A DNA stretch of 13,355 nucleotides from JAWPNA01 sp045402695 (GTDB taxonomy: Bacteria > Acidobacteriota > Polarisedimenticolia > JACPZX01 > DASXTC01): assembly GCA_045402695.1 (NCBI GenBank), contig JAWPNA010000456.1, forward strand, positions 1-13,355. Reading direction: 5' to 3'. A model generated the notes under the pieces. The model was not told where the DNA came from. It did not search any database and saw nothing but the letters and a program-made list of their open reading frames with translations. This document shows, one piece after another, positions 1-7,650 of the stretch (its first letter is position 1; every line of letters begins with the position of its first letter). The position numbers and the translations under genes were made by a program.

Positions 1-1799
1 AGCTCTTCGGCGACCTGGCCATCGCCATCGGCTGCTCGGTGGCCCTGAGCCTCATCGTGTCGATCACGGTGGTACCCAGCATCTCGGCCAAGATCCTGCA
101 CGCGGTGGAGGATGACGACGAGCGCAAGGGGTTCCACAACCTGTGGGGCGGGGTGAACCTCGCCGCGGGCCTTACCCGCTGGGTCACCGAGACCGTCTAT
201 TGGATCACCGGAAGCACGGCGCGACGGCTCGCGGTCATCCTGGTGATGACGTTCGGCTCGGTGGGGCTGAGCTACCTGCTGCTGCCCAAGACCGAGTACC
301 TGCCGGTGGGCAACAACAACTTCCTGTTCGGCATCATGCTGCCGCCTCCCGGTTACAACCTCGACGAGGTGTCCGGGCTCCAGGAGGTGTACGAGAAGGA
401 GCTGACGCCTCTGTGGCAGCAGCCCGCCGGCTCGCCCGAGGCCTTGGCGCTGCCCGGAGGGGGCGTGAGCGGATTCTTCTACGTCTCGCTGAACAACCTC
501 GCCTTCATGGGAGTGCGCGCCAATGACCCGCTTCGTGTGAAGGAGCTGATGGCGCCGGTGCGCAAGGCCGGAGGACAGATCCCGGGCGCCATCGCCGTGG
601 TCAACCAGGCCAGCATCTTCCAGCGCGGGACGGGCCAGGGACGCAGCATCGACGTCGAGCTGAGCGGACCGGACCTGGAGCGTCTGATCGAGCTGGGCGG
701 TGAGGTGTTCCTCAAGGTGATGCAGGAGATGCCGGGCGCGCAGGCGCGTCCCATCCCAAGCCTCGACCTGGGCAACCCCGAGGTGCAGGTGGCCATCCAT
801 CGAAGGCGCGCGGCGGACCTGGGCATCTCCAACCGCGAGCTGGGCTTCTCCGTGAGAGCGCTGGTGGACGGGGCCAAGGTCAGCGACTACCAGGTCGAGG
901 GGCGCGAGATCGACCTGAAGGTGGTGGCCGAGCAGGGCACCGAGCACCGCACTCACCTGCTGGAGCAGATGCCCATCGCCGCCCCGGACGGCCGTCTCGT
1001 GACCTTGGGGTCCGTGGCCGACGTGTCGGTGGTGAACGGCCCGGTGGAGATCCGCCACCGCGAGCGCCAGCGCAGCATCGCCATCCAGGTGAGTCCTTCA
1101 GAGCAGATGCCGCTGGAATCGGCGATGGACCTGATCGACGGGAAGATCCTCCAGCCGATGCGCGACGATGGCAGGCTGGGTGGTCTGTACCGCGTGAGCC
1201 TGAGCGGCACGGCCGACAAGCTGAACGACACGGGGCGCGCCCTCTGGTGGAACTTCCTGCTGGCCCTGATCATCACCTACTTGCTGATGGCCGCGCTGTT
1301 CGAGAGCTTTTTGTACCCGCTGGTGATCATGTTCAGCGTGCCGCCGGCCGCCGTCGGAGGGATCCTGGGCCTCAAGGCGGTGAACCTGCTCACCTACCAG
1401 TCCCTCGACGTGCTGACCATGCTCGGGTTCATCATCCTGGTGGGCACTGTCGTCAACAACGCCATCCTGATCGTCCACCAGTCGCTGAACCACATGCGCG
1501 AGGAAGGGATGTCCGCGCGCGACGCCATCCGGGAATCGGCCGGCAACCGCATCCGCCCCATCTTCATGACGGTGGGCACCACCGTGTTCGGGATGCTCCC
1601 GCTGGTGCTGGCTCCCGGCGCCGGATCGGAGATCTACCGCGGCCTGGGCGCCGTGGTGATCGGCGGCCTCATCGTCTCAACTCTGTTCACGCTCTTCCTC
1701 GTGCCCGCCACCTTCAGCCTGGCGCTCGATCTGCGCACCACCTTCGCCGCCCGCCTGCGCGCCCTGCCTTGGCTGGCAGAGCGCCCCGCGAGCGAGTAA
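1..1799 (+). CDS. RND-family multidrug/solute efflux permease, C-terminal part (5' truncated)
   Basis: This is the inner-membrane pump subunit of a tripartite RND exporter, which uses the proton gradient to expel compounds through a periplasmic adaptor and an outer-membrane channel. The reading frame is already open at position 3 and encodes a typical mid-protein RND stretch (LFGDLAIAIGCSVALS), so the gene starts left of the window; the GTG at 39 is internal. About 600 residues remain of a usual 1000-1100. They show the end of the first membrane bundle, the second periplasmic porter/docking half (about 270-1200), then the second membrane bundle from LWWNFLLALIITYLL (about 1245) to the end. 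The segment GTVVNNAILIV sits where AcrB has its TM10 relay lysine (K940); here an Asn (codon 1455-1457) takes that place. Substrate cannot be told. The adaptor gene is presumably upstream, outside the window. The gene ends 24 bp from a convergent gene, with no obvious terminator between them. Confidence 0.93.
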   Translation, partial: LFGDLAIAIGCSVALSLIVSITVVPSISAKILHAVEDDDERKGFHNLWGGVNLAAGLTRWVTETVYWITGSTARRLAVILVMTFGSVGLSYLLLPKTEYLPVGNNNFLFGIMLPPPGYNLDEVSGLQEVYEKELTPLWQQPAGSPEALALPGGGVSGFFYVSLNNLAFMGVRANDPLRVKELMAPVRKAGGQIPGAIAVVNQASIFQRGTGQGRSIDVELSGPDLERLIELGGEVFLKVMQEMPGAQARPIPSLDLGNPEVQVAIHRRRAADLGISNRELGFSVRALVDGAKVSDYQVEGREIDLKVVAEQGTEHRTHLLEQMPIAAPDGRLVTLGSVADVSVVNGPVEIRHRERQRSIAIQVSPSEQMPLESAMDLIDGKILQPMRDDGRLGGLYRVSLSGTADKLNDTGRALWWNFLLALIITYLLMAALFESFLYPLVIMFSVPPAAVGGILGLKAVNLLTYQSLDVLTMLGFIILVGTVVNNAILIVHQSLNHMREEGMSARDAIRESAGNRIRPIFMTVGTTVFGMLPLVLAPGAGSEIYRGLGAVVIGGLIVSTLFTLFLVPATFSLALDLRTTFAARLRALPWLAERPASE

Positions 1800-1823
1800 G
1801 AGGCCCGGCGGACTGGCTCGGTC

Positions 1824-2609
1824 TTACAACCGCCCGCCCACCCCCATCGTCTGCACGCCTCCGCCGACGGCGAACCGCTGGTGTCGCACGGCCCGTCGCG
1901 CCCCCTTCGCCTTCCCTTTGACCGTGAGTCTCTTGGCCGCCACCGCGTCCGCCTTCATCGAGAAGGTCTCGTGCGTTCCAGTGGCCGGGTTGTAGAAGCC
2001 GATGTAGCCGCCGGGGTTGACTCCGAAGGATCTGAGGAGCTTGCCGTTGTGCGCCCGGCCGAGAAAGTCGTTGCGCCCGCCCTGTTCCTCGCCTCCCGTG
2101 AAGTACAGAGGCAGGACGAAGTTGGACAGGTCGATCCCGTCGATCTGGTAGGTCTCGGCCTGGACGGCGTCGCACATCTCGTACCAGTGGAAGACGTCCG
2201 CCTTCGGCTTGGAGGGATGCGGCCCCTGCACCAGCAGGTTCACGTCGGGGTCCGCGATCAGCTCGAGGGCCTCGTGCGACAGCGTCACCGTCCAGCTCTC
2301 CCCCACTTGCTTGGACAGCTCGGTGAAGACGAAGCCGAAGGGGATCCCACTGTTGTTCTTGTCGTGGTAGCCGAGCGCGTTGCTCACGTCCACCTTGTCC
2401 CAGAGGTAAAGCACCGCGTCGCCCCTCATGTCGGCGATGTCCTGCTTGGCCGGCTTCAGCCCGCTCTTGCCCTCGAGGCGGAGCTGGGCACCCATGCTCC
2501 AGTACGGCTCGAAGTCCGACGTGATCTGCCGGTTGATGGCGCGGATCGCGCGCTGCACATCCTCGTCCGATAGCTGGCCCCCTGTGTGGTTGATGATGGA
2601 GATGATCAT
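1824..2609 (-). CDS. Uncharacterised 261-aa protein with HExxE motif, possible zincin-like metalloprotein
   Basis: I do not recognise a named family. The start at 2609 is supported by GGGAGGAG (minus strand, 2617-2624) seven bases upstream. No signal peptide or membrane segment is visible. The clearest feature is SHEALELIADP at residues 111-121, which has the H-E-x-x-E pattern of some zinc metallopeptidase-like proteins. It is preceded by a hydrophobic strand-like stretch (PFGFVFTEL, 90-98) and followed by YEMCDAV (143-149) and DLSNFVLPLYF (160-170). Glu144 or Asp147 could be a third ligand, by inference only. The C-terminal 40 residues are basic and glycine-rich and look disordered. The gene lies 62 bp downstream of another minus-strand gene and is probably co-transcribed with it; a small imperfect hairpin (2645-2667) lies in the gap. 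Proteolytic activity is unproven, and it could equally be a non-catalytic metal-binding protein. Confidence 0.85.
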   Translation of the reverse strand: MIISIINHTGGQLSDEDVQRAIRAINRQITSDFEPYWSMGAQLRLEGKSGLKPAKQDIADMRGDAVLYLWDKVDVSNALGYHDKNNSGIPFGFVFTELSKQVGESWTVTLSHEALELIADPDVNLLVQGPHPSKPKADVFHWYEMCDAVQAETYQIDGIDLSNFVLPLYFTGGEEQGGRNDFLGRAHNGKLLRSFGVNPGGYIGFYNPATGTHETFSMKADAVAAKRLTVKGKAKGARRAVRHQRFAVGGGVQTMGVGGRL

Positions 2610-2671
2610 CCCGCCGCTCCTCCCGTCTCAAGGCTGTTGGACTGGCGCCCGCCCTGAAGGCGAGCGCGCCA

Positions 2672-3109
2672 TTACTTCATCTCTTTCTTGCCCCCGAACG
2701 TGTAGTTGAAGACGGTGCCGTCTTTCTTCGTCCAGACGAGGGTGCCTTTGACCGAGTCTCCCTTCATCTCGGCGGTCCACCTCGTCTTGCCCTCTTTCTC
2801 GCTCGCCTGGTCGGTGCTGAACGACCAGGAATCGCCCGACTTCGCCGCGGTGTAGGCCGTGGCCCCGAAGCCGTAGGCAACGCACTCGGTCATGGAAACC
2901 TTGCCTCCCGAGAAGACGAGTGTGTCGTTATAGATCTTCTCCCCCTTCGACATCGCCGTCTCGTCGGGCGTCACGATGACGGACCATCGCGTCCCCTCCA
3001 ACCCCTCCAGCCCCTTCAGGGACGACGACGCGCTCTGGGTCTGAGCGCCCAGCAGCAGGGAGACACCAACCAGGCAGGCAAGAGTCGCGGAAATCGCATG
3101 ACGCCGCAT
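2672..3109 (-). CDS. Small exported protein of unknown function (145 aa)
   Basis: The protein begins MRRHAISATLACLVGVSLLLGA, a clear Sec-type signal peptide (positive start, hydrophobic core, likely cleavage near residues 22-27), so it should be periplasmic or secreted. The mature part is about 120 residues and rich in short alternating hydrophobic/polar segments (TRWSVIVTPD, NDTLVFSGGKVSM, GDSWSFSTDQ, GKTRWTAEMKGD, VKGTLVWTKKDG, VFNYTFGGKK), which suggests an all-beta sandwich or small barrel. A GLEGLEG repeat lies just after the signal peptide. The start is fixed by AAGGAGG eight bases upstream (minus strand). It is the first gene of a probable two-gene unit with the HExxE protein and is divergent from the BON lipoprotein gene. 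Its leader carries a direct repeat and a hairpin (see separate entry). Function unknown; a ligand-binding or envelope-stress role is only a guess. Confidence 0.87.
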   Translation of the reverse strand: MRRHAISATLACLVGVSLLLGAQTQSASSSLKGLEGLEGTRWSVIVTPDETAMSKGEKIYNDTLVFSGGKVSMTECVAYGFGATAYTAAKSGDSWSFSTDQASEKEGKTRWTAEMKGDSVKGTLVWTKKDGTVFNYTFGGKKEMK

Positions 3110-3127
3110 CTGTCATCCTCCTTGGAT

Positions 3128-3163
3128 TGATCCACTGAGTGATCCACGGCTCCTTCCGGAGCC
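3128..3163 (-). promoter_or_regulatory. 5' leader with direct repeat and hairpin upstream of exported-protein gene
   Basis: Read on the plus strand, TGATCCAC occurs twice (3128-3135 and 3140-3147) with TGAG between, a 12-base period. Next to it is a perfect inverted repeat GGCTCC-TTCC-GGAGCC (3148-3163). Both lie just upstream of the ribosome binding site of the minus-strand gene starting at 3109. This arrangement could be a regulator site or an RNA structure in the leader. No convincing -35/-10 pair was found here. Confidence 0.35.
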
Positions 3164-3326
3164 TGAGGTCCCCCATTTTGATCCGAGGCGCCTGGCGCCG
3201 CAAGCCCGGTTCGCCTGCGCCCGTCCGGAAAGGCCGCCCGCCCGCGTCTTTATTCTGCGACACAGCGCCCGCGTAGGTTCCCGGGAACAGGCGTTTTCCA
3301 GGCGGCGCAACCTGGCACACGCATTG

Positions 3327-3340
3327 CCTCTCTGGAGAGG
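3327..3340 (+). other. Small hairpin in the leader of the BON lipoprotein gene
   Basis: The sequence CCTCTCTGGAGAGG is self-complementary and can fold as a 5-bp stem (CCTCT/AGAGG) with loop CTGG. It lies about 20 bases before the start codon and directly upstream of the GGAAAGGAGG ribosome binding site, so it could influence translation or mRNA stability. The stem is short and may be chance. Confidence 0.25.
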
Positions 3341-3359
3341 TCAGGAAAGGAGGTCACCC

Positions 3360-3950
3360 ATGAGAGACACATGGCACATCGCTCGCGCAGCATTGGCGGT
3401 ACTCATGCTGGCCTTCCTCGGCGCCTGCGGGCCGCTGACCAGTCAGACGGACGAGGGGGAGCGCTCCGCCGCGCAGACAATCCAGGACGCGGCCATGACG
3501 GCGCGCATCAAGACGGCTTTCATCTTCAACCGCCACCTCAACTCCTTCCGGATCAACGTCAACACTGACCAGGGACAGGTCACCCTCGAGGGCGTCGTGC
3601 CTACCGCGATCCAGAAGGACCTGGCCGGCGCCATCGCGCGTAGCACCGAAGGGGTCGAATCGGTGCACAACAGACTGCAAGTGACCCAGGGGAAGGTGGA
3701 TTCTCCTGAGGAGGTCGACCGCACCTTCAGCCAAGCGGTGCTGGACGCCACCACGACGGCCTCGGTCAAGATGGCGCTGGCCTTCGGCCCCGGAGTGAGC
3801 GCCACGGAGATCAACGTCTCGACACGCTGGGGCGCCGTGACCCTGGAGGGCACCGTGGGAACAAGGGCCGAGAAGGAGCTGGCCGGGAGAATCGCCGGGG
3901 AGACCGACGGGGTCAGGCAGGTGGTGAACGAATTGAAGGTATCGACCTAA
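3360..3950 (+). CDS. Lipoprotein with two BON domains (OsmY-like)
   Basis: BON domains are small alpha/beta modules found in periplasmic and outer-membrane-associated stress proteins such as OsmY, and are thought to bind phospholipid or other envelope components. The ATG at 3360 is chosen because GGAAAGGAGG lies just upstream and the predicted protein then opens with a lipoprotein signal: a hydrophobic core followed by LGAC (residues 20-23), with Cys23 as the lipidation site. An in-frame start at 3324 would add 12 residues before the signal. The 196-aa protein has BON 1 at about residues 45-109 (MTARIKTAFIFN, INVNTDQGQVTLEGVV) and BON 2 at about 127-195 (TTASVKMALAF, INVSTRWGAVTLEGTV). The two copies share the G-x-V-T-L-E-G-x-V signature, an internal duplication. 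Likely role: envelope integrity or osmotic stress, from family knowledge. It stands alone, divergent from the minus-strand pair, and is followed by a long hairpin. Confidence 0.93.
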   Translation: MRDTWHIARAALAVLMLAFLGACGPLTSQTDEGERSAAQTIQDAAMTARIKTAFIFNRHLNSFRINVNTDQGQVTLEGVVPTAIQKDLAGAIARSTEGVESVHNRLQVTQGKVDSPEEVDRTFSQAVLDATTTASVKMALAFGPGVSATEINVSTRWGAVTLEGTVGTRAEKELAGRIAGETDGVRQVVNELKVST

Positions 3951-3986
3951 CGACTGTACCGCCCGGCCGAGTCCGGGGTTTACATA

Positions 3987-4037
3987 ACCTCGTGGTGGAG
4001 CGCTCAGAACAGGCGGCCAGCGCATCCGCCACGAGGT
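3987..4037 (+). terminator. Long 18-bp hairpin downstream of the BON lipoprotein gene
   Basis: An inverted repeat starts 37 bases after the BON stop codon: arm 3987-4004 (ACCTCGTGGTGGAGCGCT) and arm 4019-4037. They pair over 18 bp with one T-G wobble (3996/4028) and a single bulged A (4024), around a 14-base loop. There is no T-run after it, so it is not a textbook intrinsic terminator. It may end transcription with Rho, protect the mRNA 3' end, or be a REP-like or small-RNA element. Terminator is the default call because of its position between two genes in the same direction. Confidence 0.5.
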
Positions 4038-4188
4038 CCACTCACTCCTCGCGGCCAATCCGCCGGCATGTCGGCATCCTACCGCGCTTCACGGGCATCA
4101 CCTGCTGAATTCCCGCAGAGTTCCTGGTAACCTGTCGCGTCCTCATCCGTAATCACCGCGGTTGTCACCATGATAAGGAGCCGTCTGC

Positions 4189-7100
4189 ATGCGCCGTTTC
4201 CGCGTCGTCCGTCTTGCGTCCGCGGTCTGCCTCGCGTTCGCCGTCATCGGTACCGGGCTCGCCGCGGCCGCGGCGCCCGCGCCGCCGGATCCATCGCAGG
4301 ACGAGGGCCGCCTGCTTCGCTTCCCGGCCCTCTCGAAAGACAGCATCGCCTTCGTGTACGGCGGCGACATCTGGATCATTCCCCGCTCCGGCGGCGTGGC
4401 GCGCCAGCTTACCACCGACTCTGGAATCGAGTGGTTTCCGAGGTTCTCACCCGGCGGCGATCTGCTGGCGTTCACGGGAGAGTACGACGGCAATCGCGAC
4501 GTGTACGTGATCCCCTCTTCCGGCGGAGAGCCAAAACGACTCACCTGGTGGCGCGACGTCGGACAGCAGAACGAGCGCGCGGGCCCCAACAACGAAGTGC
4601 TGGGATGGACGCGGGACGGCAGGCGCGTGCTGTTCCGATCCCGTCACCAGGCGTGGGAGTCACGCGCGGGGCGCCACTACACGGTGGGGCTCGAAGGCGG
4701 GCCCCCCGAGCCGCTGATCATCCCCGAGGGCGGGCTCGCCTCCTTCTCCCCCGACGGCGGAAAGCTCGTGTACAACAGAATCTTCAGGAACTTCAGGACG
4801 TGGAAGCGTTACCGCGGAGGGATGACGCAGAATCTCTGGATCTACGACCTGAAGGCCAACACCCTGGAGAAGCTCACCGAGAACGACAGCACCTCCACCG
4901 ACCCGATGTGGGTCGGCGACAAGGTCTACTGCACCTCGGATCGCGAGCACACGGCTAATATCTTCGAGATCGACGTCAAGACAAGGCAGGCTCGCAAGCT
5001 CACCGACTTCAAGGAGTACGACGTGCGCTGGGCCAGCGACGGCCCGGGCGGCATCGTGTACGAGAACGGCGGCTACATCCATCTGCTCGACCTGGCCACG
5101 GGCAAGTCGTCACGGATCGTGATCCGGATTCCCGGTGACCGGCGTTTCACGCGGCCCGAGTACGTCACGCCGGGCGGCATGGTGACCAGCTACGCGCTGG
5201 GGCCCGAAGGCAAGCGCGCGGTGCTCGCGGCTCGCGGCGACGTCTTCACGGTGCCGGCCGAGAAGGGCAACACGCGCAACCTCACCGGCACCCCCGGGGC
5301 GCACGAGCGGGACGCCTCCTGGTCGCCAGATGGGCGCTTCATCGCCTACCTTTCGGACGAAACCGGTGAGTACGAGATCTGGCTCGCGGCGCAGGACGGC
5401 AAGGCGAAGCCGACCCGGCTCACCACCGACGGCGAGGTCTACCGCTTCGCTCCCGCCTGGTCGCCCGACAGCAAGAAGCTGGCCTTCGCCGACAAGGACC
5501 TGAAGCTGTACGTGCTCGACGTGGATTCCAGAAAGCTCACCTTAGCTGACCAGGCAAAGTACTGGGAGATCACCGACTACGTCTGGTCGCCCGACAGCCG
5601 GTGGCTGGCCTACTCCAAGCAGAACCTGGACGGGGCCAGGCAGGTCCACCTCTACTCGCTGGAATCATCCAAGGTGACGCGCGTGACCTCCGAGCTGACC
5701 CACAGCCAGGACCCGGCGTTCGATCCGAAGGGGCGCTACTTGTACTTCGTGTCGAGCCGCGACCTGAACGCCGCGCTCGGGTTCGCCGATCTGTCGTACG
5801 TCTACCTTCAGACCAACCGCCTGTACGCGCTGACACTCCGGGCCGATCTCGCCTCGCCATTCGCCCCCGAGTCCGACGAGGTGAAGCCGGACGGTGAGAA
5901 GAAAGAGGGGGAAAAGAAGGAAGGCGAGAAGAAGGAGAGCGAAGCAGGAAAGGACGACGCCGCGAAAAAGGACGAGGGAGCGAAGAAGCCCGTCGAGCCT
6001 CTGAAGATCGACCTGGACGGGATCGAGCAGCGGATCGTGGGCTTCCCGATCGAGCCGGGCGATTACGACACGCCGAGGGTGGCCGGCGACCTCGTATTCT
6101 ACATGACGAGGCCCGAGGCAAGACTCACGGGAGGCCCGGAGCCGCCGTCCTCCAGCCTCAAGGTGTTCGACATGGAGAAGCGCAAGGAGACGGTGCTGCT
6201 GGCAGGCATCGACGGGTACGACCTGTCTCCCGATGGCTCGAAGCTCATCTACGCGGCGGGTGACAAGTACGGCATCGTGGACGCGAAGGCCGCCAGCGCC
6301 AAGGTCGGAGACGGCCCCCTGGCTCTGGGCGGGCTGCAAATGAAGGTGGATCATCGCGCCGAATGGCGGCAAATTTTCGACGAGGCATGGAGGCTCGAGC
6401 GTGACTTCTTCTACGCTCCCAACATGCACGGTGTCGACTGGAAGCAGATGAAGGAGAAGTACGGGGCGCTGGTGCCTTACGTGGCGCACCGGAGCGACCT
6501 GACCTACATCCTCGGCGAGTTGATCGGCGAGCTCAATGCCGGGCACACCTACGTCGGCGGCGGCGAGGCGCCCCGCGCGAAGAACGTGCCCCTGGCCCTG
6601 CTGGGAGTGGACTACGAGCTGGACGCGGCGTCTGGCCGCTACCGGATCTCCAGGGTCCTGGAGGGGCAGAACTGGAACCAGAAGCGGCGTTCGCCGTTGA
6701 CGGAGCCGGGGTCGGTGGTGCCCAAGGAGTCGTACATCCTCAGGATCGACGGTGCCGACCTGAAGCTGCCCCTCACACCCGACGAGCTTCTGGAGAACAA
6801 GGCCGACAGGTCGGTGACGCTGCTGGTCAACGACCGCCCCTCCGAGGAGGGCGCGCGCGAAGTGACCGTCAAGCCGATCGCCGACGAGGAGGACTTGCGC
6901 TACTACGACCGGATCGAGGCCAACCGCAGGAAGGTCGAGGCCGCCACCGGCTCACGTGTGGCCTACCTCCACATTCCCGACATGGGAGGAGACGGGCTCA
7001 ACGAGTTCGTGCGCCAGTTCTACCCGCAGATCCGCAAGGAAGGCCTCATCGTGGACGTGCGCAACAACGGAGGTGGATTCGTCTCGGAGATGATCCTGGA

Positions 7101-7554
7101 GAGACTGCGGCGGGTTCTGGCCGGCATGGGCAGCTCGCGCAACGCCGGCGACTACACGTACCCTTCGCAGGTCTTCTACGGGCCGATGGTGTGCCTCATT
7201 AACCACTACAGCGCATCGGACGGCGACATTTTCCCCTACTACTTCAAGAAGTACGGGCTGGGACCCCTGATCGGCACGCGCACGTGGGGCGGCGTGGTCG
7301 GCATCCGCGGCGGCCATGGGCTGATCGACGGCGGCTACGTCACGATGCCCGAGTTCGGCAACTTCGACATGGAGTCGCGCTGGTCGATCGAGGGCCATGG
7401 CGTCGATCCCGACATTGAGGTGGACAACCGCGACGATCTCGTCGTCCAGGGGCGCGATCCGCAGCTCGAGAAGGGGATCGATGTGGTGATGGAGCAGATC
7501 CGCAAGAACTCGAGGAAGCTGCCGCCGCGCCCGCCCTACCCGATGAAGAACTGA
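4189..7554 (+). CDS. Exported tricorn-like protease (S41-type serine peptidase, 1121 aa)
   Basis: Tricorn proteases are large serine peptidases that trim oligopeptides. The start is set by AAGGAG at 4175-4180, eight bases upstream. Residues 1-29 form a signal peptide, so this copy probably works in the periplasm. Residues about 45-310 and 320-710 are WD40/PD40-type beta-propeller repeats (IAFVYGGDIWIIPRSGG, ASWSPDGRFIAYLSD, APAWSPDSKKLAF, YVWSPDSRWLAYSK). The second is interrupted at about 560-605 by a Lys/Glu-rich insert with GEKKE repeats. A helical C1 region (720-790), a PDZ-like region (about 795-895) and the C2 catalytic domain (905-1105) follow. By alignment from memory with Thermoplasma tricorn (Ser745, His746, Ser965, Asp966, Glu1023), the counterparts are Gly785, His786 (NAGHTYVGGG), Ser1010-Asp1011 (HYSASDGD) and Glu1068 (SIEGHGVDPDIEV). 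Ser1010 to Glu1068 is 58 residues, as in tricorn. Full-length; probably monocistronic. Confidence 0.94.
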   Translation: MRRFRVVRLASAVCLAFAVIGTGLAAAAAPAPPDPSQDEGRLLRFPALSKDSIAFVYGGDIWIIPRSGGVARQLTTDSGIEWFPRFSPGGDLLAFTGEYDGNRDVYVIPSSGGEPKRLTWWRDVGQQNERAGPNNEVLGWTRDGRRVLFRSRHQAWESRAGRHYTVGLEGGPPEPLIIPEGGLASFSPDGGKLVYNRIFRNFRTWKRYRGGMTQNLWIYDLKANTLEKLTENDSTSTDPMWVGDKVYCTSDREHTANIFEIDVKTRQARKLTDFKEYDVRWASDGPGGIVYENGGYIHLLDLATGKSSRIVIRIPGDRRFTRPEYVTPGGMVTSYALGPEGKRAVLAARGDVFTVPAEKGNTRNLTGTPGAHERDASWSPDGRFIAYLSDETGEYEIWLAAQDGKAKPTRLTTDGEVYRFAPAWSPDSKKLAFADKDLKLYVLDVDSRKLTLADQAKYWEITDYVWSPDSRWLAYSKQNLDGARQVHLYSLESSKVTRVTSELTHSQDPAFDPKGRYLYFVSSRDLNAALGFADLSYVYLQTNRLYALTLRADLASPFAPESDEVKPDGEKKEGEKKEGEKKESEAGKDDAAKKDEGAKKPVEPLKIDLDGIEQRIVGFPIEPGDYDTPRVAGDLVFYMTRPEARLTGGPEPPSSSLKVFDMEKRKETVLLAGIDGYDLSPDGSKLIYAAGDKYGIVDAKAASAKVGDGPLALGGLQMKVDHRAEWRQIFDEAWRLERDFFYAPNMHGVDWKQMKEKYGALVPYVAHRSDLTYILGELIGELNAGHTYVGGGEAPRAKNVPLALLGVDYELDAASGRYRISRVLEGQNWNQKRRSPLTEPGSVVPKESYILRIDGADLKLPLTPDELLENKADRSVTLLVNDRPSEEGAREVTVKPIADEEDLRYYDRIEANRRKVEAATGSRVAYLHIPDMGGDGLNEFVRQFYPQIRKEGLIVDVRNNGGGFVSEMILERLRRVLAGMGSSRNAGDYTYPSQVFYGPMVCLINHYSASDGDIFPYYFKKYGLGPLIGTRTWGGVVGIRGGHGLIDGGYVTMPEFGNFDMESRWSIEGHGVDPDIEVDNRDDLVVQGRDPQLEKGIDVVMEQIRKNSRKLPPRPPYPMKN
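5896..5949 (+). repeat. Purine-rich tract encoding GEKKE repeats inside the tricorn-like gene
   Basis: The plus strand has an unbroken purine run of 29 bases (5896-5924), one C, then another 14 purines (5926-5939). It encodes three near-identical GEKKE units (residues 569-583) and continues into more Lys/Glu/Asp-rich sequence to about residue 600. The stretch forms a charged, probably disordered loop within the second propeller. Such tracts are prone to slippage and length variation between strains. Confidence 0.6.
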
Positions 7555-7650
7555 GGGGCTTGGTGTCCGAAGTCCGTGCCGCATCCGGCTTGAGGAGCGG
7601 TGATCTGCTGTAGACTACGCGTTGACCCGGCACGGTTTTCTGGAGCACGG

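Noticed and set aside
1714..2631. Long 305-aa minus-strand reading frame overlapping the HExxE gene
   Set aside because: It is low-complexity Arg/Gly/Ala-rich sequence typical of a shadow frame in GC-rich DNA; the overlapping 261-aa frame has a ribosome site and protein-like composition.
4062..4075. GCCGGCATGTCGGC near-palindrome as an operator for the tricorn-like gene
   Set aside because: It is short, needs a wobble, is GC-rich where such matches are frequent, and is not tied to a promoter I can see.
7600..7650. Upstream GTG start for the AraC regulator
   Set aside because: The added residues (about 17) are Cys/Arg-rich and lack a supporting ribosome site, whereas ATG 7651 has GGAG at proper distance.
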